DNA of 28,242 nt from the NCBI GenBank assembly GCA_964580965.1, contig CAZOLZ010000032.1:1-28242 (forward strand). The letters run 5' to 3'. The notes under the pieces are model-generated. The model ran no database searches, was not told where the DNA came from, and was given only the letters and a program-made list of their open reading frames with translations. How positions within the stretch are numbered: the first letter of the stretch is position 1; every line of letters starts with the position of its first letter. This document shows, one piece after another, positions 8,516-16,142 of the stretch. Origin of the DNA: CAIUKX01 sp964580965. Lineage in GTDB: Bacteria > Bacteroidota > Bacteroidia > Flavobacteriales_D > Crocinitomicaceae. The translations under genes and the position numbers were made by a program.

Positions 8516-8541
8516 AAAGGCTCCCATTTCTGAAAGCCTTT
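8516..8541 (-). terminator. Possible first terminator for metH
   Basis: The arms AAAGGCT (8516-8522) and AGCCTTT (8535-8541) pair with a 12-base loop, 29 bases after the metH stop codon. The following tract on minus is A/T-rich but not a clean T-run, so this is weaker than the hairpin at 8452-8486. Confidence 0.4.
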
Positions 8542-8569
8542 CTTTATAACTCACATCAAATATTCAAAA

Positions 8570-11245
8570 TTATAAATTACTCGATAACCATCTTTCCATC
8601 ACACTCACCTCAACTCCTTTGCGTTCTGCTATCGAAGTAACCTGTTCCAGCGTTATTTTACCAACTCCGAGATATTTGGCTTCTGGATTACCAAAATACC
8701 ATCCGCTCACTGAGCTCGCTGGTAACATTGCTAAACTTTCAGTCAAGGATACTCCAGTAATATTTGTAGCATCTAAAATTCTAAATAATTCCGTTTTCTC
8801 TGTATGATCAGGACAAGCAGGATAACCTGGAGCAGGACGAATCCCTTTGTATTGTTCTTTAATTAATTCATTATTAGACAATTCTTCATCGGAAGCATAT
8901 CCCCAAAGTTCTTTACGTACTTTTTCGTGCATTAATTCTGCAAAAGCTTCTGCTAATCTATCCGCTAATGCTTTTATTAAAATTGAATTATAATCGTCGT
9001 GATCCGCTTCGAAACGAGCAACATATTGATCTAAACCTCCTCCTGACGTCACAACAAAACCTCCTATATAATCAATTCTTCCTGAATCTTTTGGCGCTAT
9101 AAAATCAGATAAAGCTATATTCGGTTGACCTACTACTTTTTTCGTTTGTTGACGTAAGGTATGTTGAACCATCAAAATTTCAGAACGTGTTTCATCTGCA
9201 TAAATTTCAATATCGTCACCAACTGAATTTGCAGGAAATAATCCTACCACAGCATTCGCTTTCAACCCTTTTTCTGAAACGATTTGTTGCAACATTTTTT
9301 GTGCATCTTCATACAGTTTTGTTGCCTCTTGTCCAACTACCTCATCCTGTAAAATATCAGGAAACTTACCGTGTAACTCCCACGTTTGAAAGAATGGTGT
9401 CCAATCAATATAATTTACTAATTCTTCTAAATCATACGAATGAAAAGATTTAACTCCTAACTGCTTTGGTTTTGTTATAGAAGTCGTTGCCCAATCGATT
9501 TGGTATTTATTTGCTCTTGCCTCTTTTAATGCTATCAGCTGTTTAGTAACCTTACTCTTCTCGTGATGTACGCGCATACGTTCGTATTCTGCCTTTACAT
9601 CTTTCACAAAAGCACCTTTTTTAGGGCCTAATAAACTTTCAACAACCGTAACTGAACGTGAAGCATCAAGTACGTGAACAGTCTGTCCTTTCGTATAATT
9701 TTGTTCAATTTTAACCGCTGTATGTACCTTTGAAGTCGTTGCACCACCAATCAATAATGGAATTTTCAAATTAGCACGTTCCATTTCTTTCGCAACTGTT
9801 ACCATTTCATCCAATGAAGGTGTAATTAAGCCACTTAAACCAATAGCATCAACATTTTCTTCAATTGCAATTTGAATGATTTTTTCAGTCGGAACCATTA
9901 CTCCTAAATCAATCACCTCATAATTGTTACAACCTAGCACAACACCTACAATATTTTTCCCAATATCATGTACATCTCCTTTTACCGTGGCCATTAAAAC
10001 TTTTCCGTGAAACGATTGTTTTCCATCTTTTTCAGCTTCAATAAAAGGTAATAAATAAGCTACTGCTTTTTTCATTACTCGAGCAGATTTAACCACTTGA
10101 GGTAAAAACATTTTTCCGCTTCCAAATAAATCCCCAACGATGTTCATTCCATCCATCAAAGGACCTTCTATGACTTGAATTGGTCTTTCGTATAATTTTC
10201 GACATTCTTCAACATCCTCATCGATAAATTCAACGATTCCTTTTACCAAAGCATGAGCTAAACGTTCTTGTACAGTTACATTTCGCCATGATAAGTCAAC
10301 CTCTTTTTTCTTTCCTTCTCCTTTAAATGTTTCGGCATATTCCAATAAACGTTCAGTTGCATCTTCACGTCTATTTAGTAAAACATCTTCAACATAGGTC
10401 AATAATTCTTTATTTATATCATCGTAAACCTCTAGCATAGAAGGGTTCACGATTCCCATATCCATTCCTTCTTTGATAGCATGGTATAAAAAAGCTGAAT
10501 GCATCGCTTCTCTAACGACATTGTTTCCTCGAAACGAGAAAGAAACATTCGAAACTCCACCACTCACATGCGCACCAGGAAGATTTTCACGAATCCATCT
10601 TGTTGCGCTAAAAAAGTCAACCGCATTGTTATTATGCTCTTCCATTCCCGTAGCAACAGGGAAAATATTTGGATCAAAAATGATATCATACTGGTTAAAA
10701 CCTACTTTCTCAACTAAAATATCATACGAACGTTTACAAATCTCTACCCTTCTTTCGTATGTATCAGCTTGACCATTTTCATCAAAGGCCATTACAATAA
10801 CCGCTGCTCCATAACGGCGAATCGTTTTTGCCTTTTCAATAAAAGCCTCTTCTCCCTCTTTTAAAGAAATTGAATTTACAACACCTTTACCTTGAACACA
10901 TTTTAATCCAGCTTCGATAATTTCCCATTTAGAGCTATCAATCATTACAGGAACACGAGCGATATCTGGTTCGGAAGCAATCAGATTCAAAAATTTAACC
11001 ATCGCCTCTACACCATCAATCATTCCTTCGTCCATATTGACATCAATGATTTGAGCTCCTCCTTCCACTTGTTCTCTTGCAACTGCCAAAGCTGATTCAA
11101 AATCTCCTTCTTTAATCATTCTTAAAAAAGCCTTTGAACCAGTGACATTTGTACGTTCACCAACGTTTACAAAATTACTTTCAGGAGTTACGATTAAAGG
11201 TTCTAACCCTGATAATTGCAATGTTACTTCATTTTTATCTAACAT
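8570..11245 (-). CDS. metH: Methionine synthase, C-terminal gene: folate, B12 and activation domains
   Basis: This 891-residue protein is the larger half of a split cobalamin-dependent methionine synthase, which moves a methyl group from methyl-tetrahydrofolate via B12 to homocysteine. Domains in order: pterin-binding domain (about 1-280; NFVNVGERTNVTGSKAF, IDVNMDEGM, VNSISLKEG), cobalamin-binding cap and Rossmann modules (about 310-560), and the AdoMet-binding reactivation domain (about 600-891). The cobalamin-ligand motif is DVHDIGKN with His-426, and the activation domain has RPAPGYPACPDHTEK. Adding the 335 residues of the upstream gene would put the ligand His at 761, next to His-759 of the E. 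coli single-chain enzyme. The ATG overlaps the end of the homocysteine-binding gene by 11 bases, implying translational coupling. Confidence 0.96.
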   Translation of the reverse strand: MLDKNEVTLQLSGLEPLIVTPESNFVNVGERTNVTGSKAFLRMIKEGDFESALAVAREQVEGGAQIIDVNMDEGMIDGVEAMVKFLNLIASEPDIARVPVMIDSSKWEIIEAGLKCVQGKGVVNSISLKEGEEAFIEKAKTIRRYGAAVIVMAFDENGQADTYERRVEICKRSYDILVEKVGFNQYDIIFDPNIFPVATGMEEHNNNAVDFFSATRWIRENLPGAHVSGGVSNVSFSFRGNNVVREAMHSAFLYHAIKEGMDMGIVNPSMLEVYDDINKELLTYVEDVLLNRREDATERLLEYAETFKGEGKKKEVDLSWRNVTVQERLAHALVKGIVEFIDEDVEECRKLYERPIQVIEGPLMDGMNIVGDLFGSGKMFLPQVVKSARVMKKAVAYLLPFIEAEKDGKQSFHGKVLMATVKGDVHDIGKNIVGVVLGCNNYEVIDLGVMVPTEKIIQIAIEENVDAIGLSGLITPSLDEMVTVAKEMERANLKIPLLIGGATTSKVHTAVKIEQNYTKGQTVHVLDASRSVTVVESLLGPKKGAFVKDVKAEYERMRVHHEKSKVTKQLIALKEARANKYQIDWATTSITKPKQLGVKSFHSYDLEELVNYIDWTPFFQTWELHGKFPDILQDEVVGQEATKLYEDAQKMLQQIVSEKGLKANAVVGLFPANSVGDDIEIYADETRSEILMVQHTLRQQTKKVVGQPNIALSDFIAPKDSGRIDYIGGFVVTSGGGLDQYVARFEADHDDYNSILIKALADRLAEAFAELMHEKVRKELWGYASDEELSNNELIKEQYKGIRPAPGYPACPDHTEKTELFRILDATNITGVSLTESLAMLPASSVSGWYFGNPEAKYLGVGKITLEQVTSIAERKGVEVSVMERWLSSNL

Positions 11246-12242
11246 AACACTTATCCAATTTTCTTGGTTCGTACAGCCCTGCTAAATCAGTAATAACTTT
11301 AATATGTTCCGGAGTTGTACCACAACAACCACCAATAATATTAACTAAATTTTCGTCTAAAAACTCTTTTATTTGATTTCCCATCATTTCAGGAGTTTCG
11401 TCATACTCCCCAAACTCATTTGGTAAGCCTGCATTTGGATGAGCACTTACATAAAATGGAGATTTTTTATCCAATACTTGTAAATATGGACGCATCATTG
11501 AAGCACCTAAAGCACAATTTAAACCAACGCTCAACAAAGGCATATGGGAAATTGAAATCAAAAATGCTTCCGTAGTTTGTCCTGTTAATGTACGTCCACT
11601 TTGATCGGTAATCGTACCAGAAACCATTATTGGAAGTTTTTTACCTTTTACCTCGCATACTTCATCAATTGCATATAAAGCAGCTTTAGCATTTAATGTA
11701 TCAAAGACTGTTTCTACTAATAATAAATCAACACCACCTTCCATTAAGGCTTCAACTTGTTGTTTGTAAGCTGAAACCAATTCATCGAAAGAAATAGCTC
11801 TAAATCCTGGATCATTTACATCTGGAGAAATCGATGCCGTTCTGTTTGTTGGTCCGATTGAACCAGCTACAAAACGTGGTTTATCTGGATTTTTAACTGT
11901 AAATTCATCAGCTACTTCTCGTGCTATTTTTGCACTTTGAAAATTAATATCCCAAACATACTCTTCCAACTGATAATCAGCTTGAGCAATTGTTGTTCCA
12001 GAAAAGGTATTTGTTTCAGCGATATCTGCACCTGCTTCAAAATAAGCTTTGTGAATTTCCTTGATAATTTCAGGTCGTGTTAAAGACAGTAAGTCATTAT
12101 TCCCTTTCAACGAACTTTGATGATTTTCAAACCAACCTTTACGAAAATCCTTTTCTTCCAACTTATAGCGTTGAATCATTGTTCCCATTGCTCCATCTAG
12201 CACAAGGATTTTCTCTTTTAAAATATCATAAATTAAATGCAT
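11235..12242 (-). CDS. Methionine synthase, N-terminal gene: homocysteine S-methyltransferase
   Basis: This 335-residue protein is the zinc-dependent homocysteine-activating half of methionine synthase, equivalent to residues 1-330 of single-chain MetH. The BHMT-type barrel starts LVLDGAMGTMIQ. The zinc ligands are present: Cys-243 (LNCALGA) and Cys-306/Cys-307 (GGCCGTTP). They match Cys-247, 310 and 311 of the E. coli enzyme. I chose the ATG at 12242. An in-frame ATG at 12311 would add 23 residues lying in the riboswitch leader and fused before the normal N-terminus, so it is rejected. The gene lies directly behind a SAM-I riboswitch and overlaps the cobalamin-binding gene by 11 bases. The split is known in Flavobacteriia; both parts look intact and are presumably a functional complex. 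Confidence 0.94.
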   Translation of the reverse strand: MHLIYDILKEKILVLDGAMGTMIQRYKLEEKDFRKGWFENHQSSLKGNNDLLSLTRPEIIKEIHKAYFEAGADIAETNTFSGTTIAQADYQLEEYVWDINFQSAKIAREVADEFTVKNPDKPRFVAGSIGPTNRTASISPDVNDPGFRAISFDELVSAYKQQVEALMEGGVDLLLVETVFDTLNAKAALYAIDEVCEVKGKKLPIMVSGTITDQSGRTLTGQTTEAFLISISHMPLLSVGLNCALGASMMRPYLQVLDKKSPFYVSAHPNAGLPNEFGEYDETPEMMGNQIKEFLDENLVNIIGGCCGTTPEHIKVITDLAGLYEPRKLDKCYVR

Positions 12243-12288
12243 AGCAATAAAATAAACGTTCTTTACTGAACATTTAGATAGCTTTATG

Positions 12289-12311
12289 AAAAAAGAATGG
12301 AAACTTTCCAT
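12289..12311 (-). terminator. Possible riboswitch-linked intrinsic terminator before metH
   Basis: On minus, the palindrome ATGGAAAGTTTCCAT (12297-12311) is followed by TCTTTTTT. The stem has only about 5-6 pairs after allowing a loop, so it is weak. Its position, 6 bases after the SAM-I aptamer closing stem and 46 bases before the start codon, is where a transcriptional expression platform would lie. Confidence 0.35.
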
Positions 12312-12317
12312 ACAATC

Positions 12318-12423
12318 AACTTATCTTATCAATCTGCAACTGACAGGATTTGGCACCTATTCCTCAGGAGAGGAGGTTGCCAAGGTTTCACAGGGCCTTT
12401 CCCTCCACCTTTCTTCATAAGTT
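12318..12423 (-). promoter_or_regulatory. SAM-I (S-box) riboswitch controlling metH
   Basis: Read on minus, the closing helix P1 pairs AACTTAT (12423-12417) with ATAAGTT (12324-12318). Between them are the conserved S-box blocks in order: GAAGAAAGGTGGAGGGA, GGCCCTGTGAAACCTTGGCAACC, GGTGCCAAATCCTG and CAGATTGATAAG. The S-box core (AGGTGGAGGGA, GAAACC-GGCAACC, GGTGC-AATTCC-type) is easy to recognise. It binds S-adenosylmethionine and should reduce expression of the downstream methionine synthase genes when SAM is high. A candidate terminator hairpin follows at 12289-12311. Confidence 0.96.
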
Positions 12424-12440
12424 ATTTAAATGAACTAATA

Positions 12441-12472
12441 CAAAAGTAATTTTTAATTCGATATTTTGCAAA
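12441..12472 (-). promoter_or_regulatory. Promoter of the SAM-I riboswitch / metH transcript
   Basis: On minus, TTTG (12472-12469), a 20-base spacer, then TACTTTTG (12448-12441). Both boxes match the Bacteroidota consensus TTTG / TAnnTTTG exactly. Transcription would start near 12434, about 10 bases before the aptamer's first helix. Confidence 0.7.
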
Positions 12473-12507
12473 GGAAAAAACTTTTTAAGTATAATTATTT
12501 ATGACAA

Positions 12508-12539
12508 TTTGTCCTAAAAACCACTCGGCATAAAAATTG
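12508..12539 (+). promoter_or_regulatory. Possible promoter of the rhomboid gene
   Basis: TTTG (12508-12511), a 19-base spacer, then TAAAAATTG, which resembles TAnnTTTG with one extra base. It would leave a leader of only about 10 bases before the ATG. The TTTG lies in an 11-base palindrome, GACAATTTGTC (12503-12513). Confidence 0.3.
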
Positions 12540-12553
12540 ACAATTTATTATTT

Positions 12554-13369
12554 ATGAAAAAAACTCAATTCGGTTCAACATTAGAGTCTTTACTTTACCC
12601 TACATTGCTTTTAACTATACTGTGGTTAATTTATTGGGCTGAACAACTTTTTCAGTTTCCATTTTACAAATTAGGTGTTTTACCAAAAACACTAGAAGGT
12701 CTGAAAGGTATTCTTTTTATGCCCTTCATTCACTCTAAAGAACCTGAACATTTAATTAATAACTCGGGACCAATTTTTATTCTATTAGCCACCTTAATTT
12801 ATTTCTATCGTAGTATTGCCTTAAAAACATTCTTATATATATGGCTAATAAGCGGAGTTCTTATTTGGTTATTTGCTGCAAATAAAGGCTCTTATCACAT
12901 AGGTATTAGCGGTGTTATTTATGGATTGGCTTCTTTTATATTTTTTAGCGGTTATTGGCGAAAATATTTACCCTTACAAGCAATTTCTTTGTTTGTTGCT
13001 TTTTTCTATGGTTCAATGGTTTGGGGAGTATTACCTTATAAACCAACAATTTCTTGGGAAGGTCACTTAATGGGAATGCTCGTTGGAATTTTCTTAGCTT
13101 ACCGTTTTCGAAAAATTGGACCTATACGACCGAAATACCAATACGAAATTGAAAAAGAAATGGGGATTGAACCTCCTGATTTGGAAGGCATTTGGCTTGA
13201 ACAACAAGTACAATTGGAAGAAGAACATTTTAAACAGAACATACCTAGACAAGCTCAGCAACCAATAAAGATTGAAAATGAGAATGAAACGCAAAAAGAG
13301 GTTTTACCTATACAAAACCTGACAAATGGCGTAAAAATTGTTTATCATTTTAAGAAAAAAGAAGAGTGA
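12554..13369 (+). CDS. Rhomboid family intramembrane serine protease
   Basis: Rhomboids cleave membrane proteins inside the bilayer. This 271-residue protein shows several hydrophobic segments between about 14 and 185. It has the catalytic serine in GISG (Ser-119) with VIYGLASF after it, and the catalytic histidine in WEGHLMGMLVG (His-171). An earlier conserved HLINN motif (about residues 64-68) matches the oxyanion-stabilising H-x-x-x-N of rhomboids. After the last membrane segment, a charged cytoplasmic tail of about 80 residues follows, rich in Glu and Gln (EKEMGIEPPDLEGIWLEQQV). That tail is lineage-specific and of unknown role. Substrates are unknown. The gene is single and divergent from the metH operon. 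Confidence 0.88.
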   Translation: MKKTQFGSTLESLLYPTLLLTILWLIYWAEQLFQFPFYKLGVLPKTLEGLKGILFMPFIHSKEPEHLINNSGPIFILLATLIYFYRSIALKTFLYIWLISGVLIWLFAANKGSYHIGISGVIYGLASFIFFSGYWRKYLPLQAISLFVAFFYGSMVWGVLPYKPTISWEGHLMGMLVGIFLAYRFRKIGPIRPKYQYEIEKEMGIEPPDLEGIWLEQQVQLEEEHFKQNIPRQAQQPIKIENENETQKEVLPIQNLTNGVKIVYHFKKKEE

Positions 13370-13400
13370 GTGTATTTTCTCCTTTCAAGTATTATCTATA

Positions 13401-13883
13401 TTAATATTCTTCTTTTGGCGAAAATAAAACTTCAACCTTTCCAATTCCTTGAGTTACCTCATTCCAATCATTCACAGCCAAATTAATTGTACAGATATTA
13501 GCTGTTTCCAGATAAATATTTTGATTCGATAGATAACTTGCCAATTCGGATATCCCTTCATTGTGTCCAATAAGAATGATTTCATCACCTTGAGCTTTAT
13601 CAGAAACAAAACGTAACAACTGTCCATAAGAAGCTAGATACAAGTCTTCAGAAAAAATTGGCTTTGAATTATCACTAATTGAAGTTAAAGCGCTCAATGT
13701 TTGACGTGTACGTTTCGCAGATGAACATAAAACTTGTTGTACTTGAACATTATTCATTTTCAAGAATTGGTTAACCAATTTCAATTGAGAATCTGCTTTT
13801 TCATGTAAATCACGATCGAAGTCTTTTCCACTTTTTGAAAAAGCATTTGCTTTAGCGTGTCTTACTAAATGTAGTTTTTTCAT
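13401..13883 (-). CDS. Histidine phosphatase family protein, SixA-like
   Basis: This 160-residue protein belongs to the histidine phosphatase (phosphoglycerate mutase-like) superfamily. The phospho-acceptor motif is LVRHAKA, with Arg-8 and His-9. A second active-site His lies in ILIGHNEGISELASYL, and CSSAKRTRQTLSAL supplies the conserved arginine helix. Its small size and HAKA motif match SixA, which removes phosphate from phosphohistidine in phosphotransfer proteins. The substrate in this organism is not known. It lies 33 bases downstream of the rnpB RNA gene on the same strand, and convergent with the rhomboid gene. Confidence 0.85.
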   Translation of the reverse strand: MKKLHLVRHAKANAFSKSGKDFDRDLHEKADSQLKLVNQFLKMNNVQVQQVLCSSAKRTRQTLSALTSISDNSKPIFSEDLYLASYGQLLRFVSDKAQGDEIILIGHNEGISELASYLSNQNIYLETANICTINLAVNDWNEVTQGIGKVEVLFSPKEEY

Positions 13884-13916
13884 AATACTTAATAATCCTA
13901 ATTAGATTATAAAAAA

Positions 13917-14264
13917 GGCAAACCATAAGCCGGATTCTGTTTTAAACTATCATTTATCTAGCCCTAAATTCACACTTAGAGTCCATCGACCTACCCTCCA
14001 AGATCGGGCGAGCAACCCTCAAGCCTTGGTATACATGGTCTTTCAGTCCGTAAGGTTTACCCTGCTACTAATGTCACCATTAGCACGGTGAGCTCTTACC
14101 TCACCTTTTCACCTTTTCCCCGATAAATCGAGGTAGTTTATTTTCTGCGGCACTTTCTGTTCTTATAACTTTAAATAAAAGACCTTCCCGTTAGGAAGTA
14201 CGGTGCTCTATACTGTCCAGACTTTCCTCCTCGTCTATTTCAACGCGGCGATAGTTGATTTGCC
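13917..14264 (-). ncRNA. rnpB: RNase P RNA (bacterial class A)
   Basis: This is the catalytic RNA of ribonuclease P, which removes the 5' leader of tRNA precursors. On minus it contains the universally conserved 5' core GAGGAGGAAAGTCTGGACA followed by AGCACCGTACTTCC. Near its end it has the conserved ACAGAATCCGGCTTATGG. The two ends pair as P1 (GGCAAATC with GGTTTGCC), which sets the limits at 14264 and 13917 and gives about 348 nucleotides, the usual size. A run of six T follows on minus (13916-13911) as a terminator tract. A strong promoter sits immediately upstream. Confidence 0.97.
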
Positions 14265-14268
14265 AATA

Positions 14269-14298
14269 CAAATTTACACTTTTTTTTAACCTTTCAAC
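14269..14298 (-). promoter_or_regulatory. rnpB promoter
   Basis: On minus, GTTG (14298-14295), an 18-base spacer, then TAAATTTG (14276-14269), an exact match to TAnnTTTG. It ends 4 bases before the mapped start of the P1 helix, the correct distance for a transcription start. Confidence 0.7.
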
Positions 14299-14363
14299 AC
14301 TAACGTAAATAGTTTACGTACTTCATACTACATATTTGTATTGTAAATTATAAATAAAAGATT

Positions 14364-14687
14364 ATGAGAGCGCAAATACAAAAGGTAAATTTAGAAAAAA
14401 TTTCATTTGAAACAGGTAATCAATCGGTTCAGCTTCAAGCAAATATAAAAGAAGGAAATCTATCTTTTAAAACTGATATATATATCGATTACTCAGAATT
14501 AAATAATATTCTAAATCATATTCAAAAAGAATTAAATGATGAATTAGAAGTAAGTTCGTTATTTGAAAGTGAAAAAATGTATGATGGAAATTTATTTTAT
14601 CAATTAGACTTATCAAAAAATACAGACAAACTAATTGAAATTCAAAATGTTATATATAATAAAGAGTTTAAAAGAATCAGAGCATAA
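14364..14687 (+). CDS. Small protein of unknown function
   Basis: This 107-residue protein begins at an ATG (AGATTATGAGAGCG context). I do not recognise the family. It has no signal peptide, membrane segment or cysteine. It is acidic and Asn/Glu/Lys-rich, with an alternating polar/hydrophobic N-terminal half (SVQLQANIKEG, FKTDIYIDYSEL) that suggests beta strands. Helix-like segments follow (LNNILNHIQKELNDELEV). Base composition matches its neighbours. It lies alone between rnpB (divergent) and the lipoprotein gene 103 bases downstream. Confidence 0.6.
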   Translation: MRAQIQKVNLEKISFETGNQSVQLQANIKEGNLSFKTDIYIDYSELNNILNHIQKELNDELEVSSLFESEKMYDGNLFYQLDLSKNTDKLIEIQNVIYNKEFKRIRA

Positions 14688-14790
14688 TATTGGCATTAAA
14701 CAGTTAAATCAATCGTAAATGTATTTTTAAAAAAAAAAATGTATATTAGTCAAATATTATAGTATAAAATACTTCATATTAAGTCTACAT

Positions 14791-15429
14791 ATGCGTAAAA
14801 TACATTTATTCCTTTTTGTTATAAGTGGTTTAATAATTAACTCTTGTATCAAACACGAAATAATCCCAGCACCAGAATATACTGTTGATCTAACATACAG
14901 TTTCGCTGGAGTAATAGACGGACAAAATGTTTCATTATCTCCAGATTCTGCAGCCTATATTTGTAATCCAACACAAGAAAAAAACTTAGTCTCTCCCCCA
15001 CAATTATCTTCTGCAATTTATTATTCTACAATTTCGTCTTCTTCTGCAACAGCAGCAATGGAAATTGGTTTAGGTAAAATTGACTGGGATCGATCTGGTG
15101 GTGATGATCCAGCATTAAATGATTTTAACGACTTCTTCATAGCTACCGCAAACGCATTCCCTTCTTATAAAGATTTTTGTAACCCTGGTTTTAGAGTAGT
15201 ATACACTGATGAAAATGGTGCCATATATAAATCTAGTGAAAACAGCACACAATATCAAGATGTAAAATTCACTAACATTAAACAAGATAGTGATGCAACA
15301 GGTGATTATTCAAAATTCACTTGTACATTTAATTGTTATGTTTACTACGATTCTGGAACAGCAATGCAAACAGGAAAAGATTCTTTAAAAATACAAATGG
15401 GTAAATTTAAAGGCTGGTTTAAAAAATAA
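14791..15429 (+). CDS. Putative lipoprotein of unknown function
   Basis: This 212-residue protein has a lipoprotein signal peptide: MRK, a hydrophobic stretch, then the lipobox INSC with Cys-19 as the acylated residue. It is therefore probably anchored in the inner or outer membrane. The mature part is rich in Ser, Thr, Asp and Tyr, with beta-type segments (YTVDLTYSFAGVIDGQNV, FTCTFNCYVYYDSG), and it contains several cysteines that could form disulfides. I do not recognise a family. The CTP-synthase-like gene follows 20 bases later on the same strand, so the two may be co-transcribed. Confidence 0.65.
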   Translation: MRKIHLFLFVISGLIINSCIKHEIIPAPEYTVDLTYSFAGVIDGQNVSLSPDSAAYICNPTQEKNLVSPPQLSSAIYYSTISSSSATAAMEIGLGKIDWDRSGGDDPALNDFNDFFIATANAFPSYKDFCNPGFRVVYTDENGAIYKSSENSTQYQDVKFTNIKQDSDATGDYSKFTCTFNCYVYYDSGTAMQTGKDSLKIQMGKFKGWFKK

Positions 15430-15449
15430 AAACTAAATTGTAATTTCAA

Positions 15450-16142
15450 ATGTCAAATTCTATAAAAATAGCAATCATTGGAGATTATAATTTTACCTAT
15501 AATTCACATCAGGCAACTAATCTTTCTTTAGATCATGCTAGTAGATTCCTTGATATTGAAATCAATTATTATTGGATAAAAGTAAGTGAAGTAAACCAGG
15601 TTAAACCCTCTTATTTCGAACAATACGATGGTATTTGGATCGCTCCAGGCCCCTTCAAAAATATCTTCTTCTTGAATGGTGTAATTCAGACTATATTAAA
15701 AACTGAAATCCCTGTATTAATTACCGGAGATGGATTTAAGAACTTTATTGAAGTTATCGCTAACAATATTCACTTTAATCCAAACAAAGAAAAATTAATT
15801 TCTGATAATTTAGTGGAAGGTCAACAATTCGAACAACTTCAAATCTTACCTCATTCTGAAGCATTCCTTAAGTTATATGAATATCATAACACGATAGAGT
15901 TAACCTCTTCTAGATTCAGTATTTACCCACACCTTTTACAACAATTAAAAGAAGAAACTATCGATATTGAAGCATACAATGAATTTGAAGAACCTGAAGT
16001 TGTAACAATGAAAAAACATACTTTTTTCCTAGCTTGTGGTTATTCGCCACAGATTTCTTCAACAAGAGCAATTCCTCATCCGGTAATTTATACTTTTGTA
16101 AAAGGTTGTCTCGAGTTTCATGAAAAGAATGTTGATTTATAA
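15450..16142 (+). CDS. CTP-synthase C-terminal-like amidotransferase homologue lacking the catalytic cysteine
   Basis: This 230-residue protein resembles the stand-alone family related to the glutamine amidotransferase domain of CTP synthase. Shared features are KIAIIGDYN at the start, YDGIWIAPG at 59-67, and a nucleophile-elbow region at 88-98. Where active members have T-C-G-G-F, this one has T-G-D-G-F (Thr-92 to Phe-96). The cysteine nucleophile is thus replaced by Gly-93 in the gapless register. The late His-x-Glu part of the triad is also not evident; PHPVIYTF occurs there instead. The fold is probably kept but glutaminase activity should be lost. Its stop codon overlaps the convergent rnhA stop by 6 bases. 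Confidence 0.65.
   Translation: MSNSIKIAIIGDYNFTYNSHQATNLSLDHASRFLDIEINYYWIKVSEVNQVKPSYFEQYDGIWIAPGPFKNIFFLNGVIQTILKTEIPVLITGDGFKNFIEVIANNIHFNPNKEKLISDNLVEGQQFEQLQILPHSEAFLKLYEYHNTIELTSSRFSIYPHLLQQLKEETIDIEAYNEFEEPEVVTMKKHTFFLACGYSPQISSTRAIPHPVIYTFVKGCLEFHEKNVDL

Noticed and set aside
9187..10772. Open frames on the plus strand inside metH
   Set aside because: They are antisense to a strongly conserved gene, have no recognisable domains, and show composition explained by the metH codons.
12243..12311. Upstream in-frame ATG for the homocysteine methyltransferase gene
   Set aside because: It adds 23 residues before the conserved N-terminus and lies in the riboswitch expression-platform region; the zinc-ligand positions match the E. 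coli enzyme better from the ATG at 12242.
12503..12513. 11-base palindrome GACAATTTGTC upstream of the rhomboid gene as an operator
   Set aside because: Too short and AT-rich to stand out from chance without comparison to relatives.
13884..13910. Small hairpin ATAATC / GATTAT between rnpB and the SixA-like gene
   Set aside because: A 6-bp AT-rich stem is weak; the T6 run at the end of rnpB already explains termination.
15450..16142. Selenoprotein version of the CTP-synthase-like family
   Set aside because: The codons at the nucleophile site read Gly-Asp (GGA GAT) with no in-frame TGA, so no selenocysteine is encoded there.
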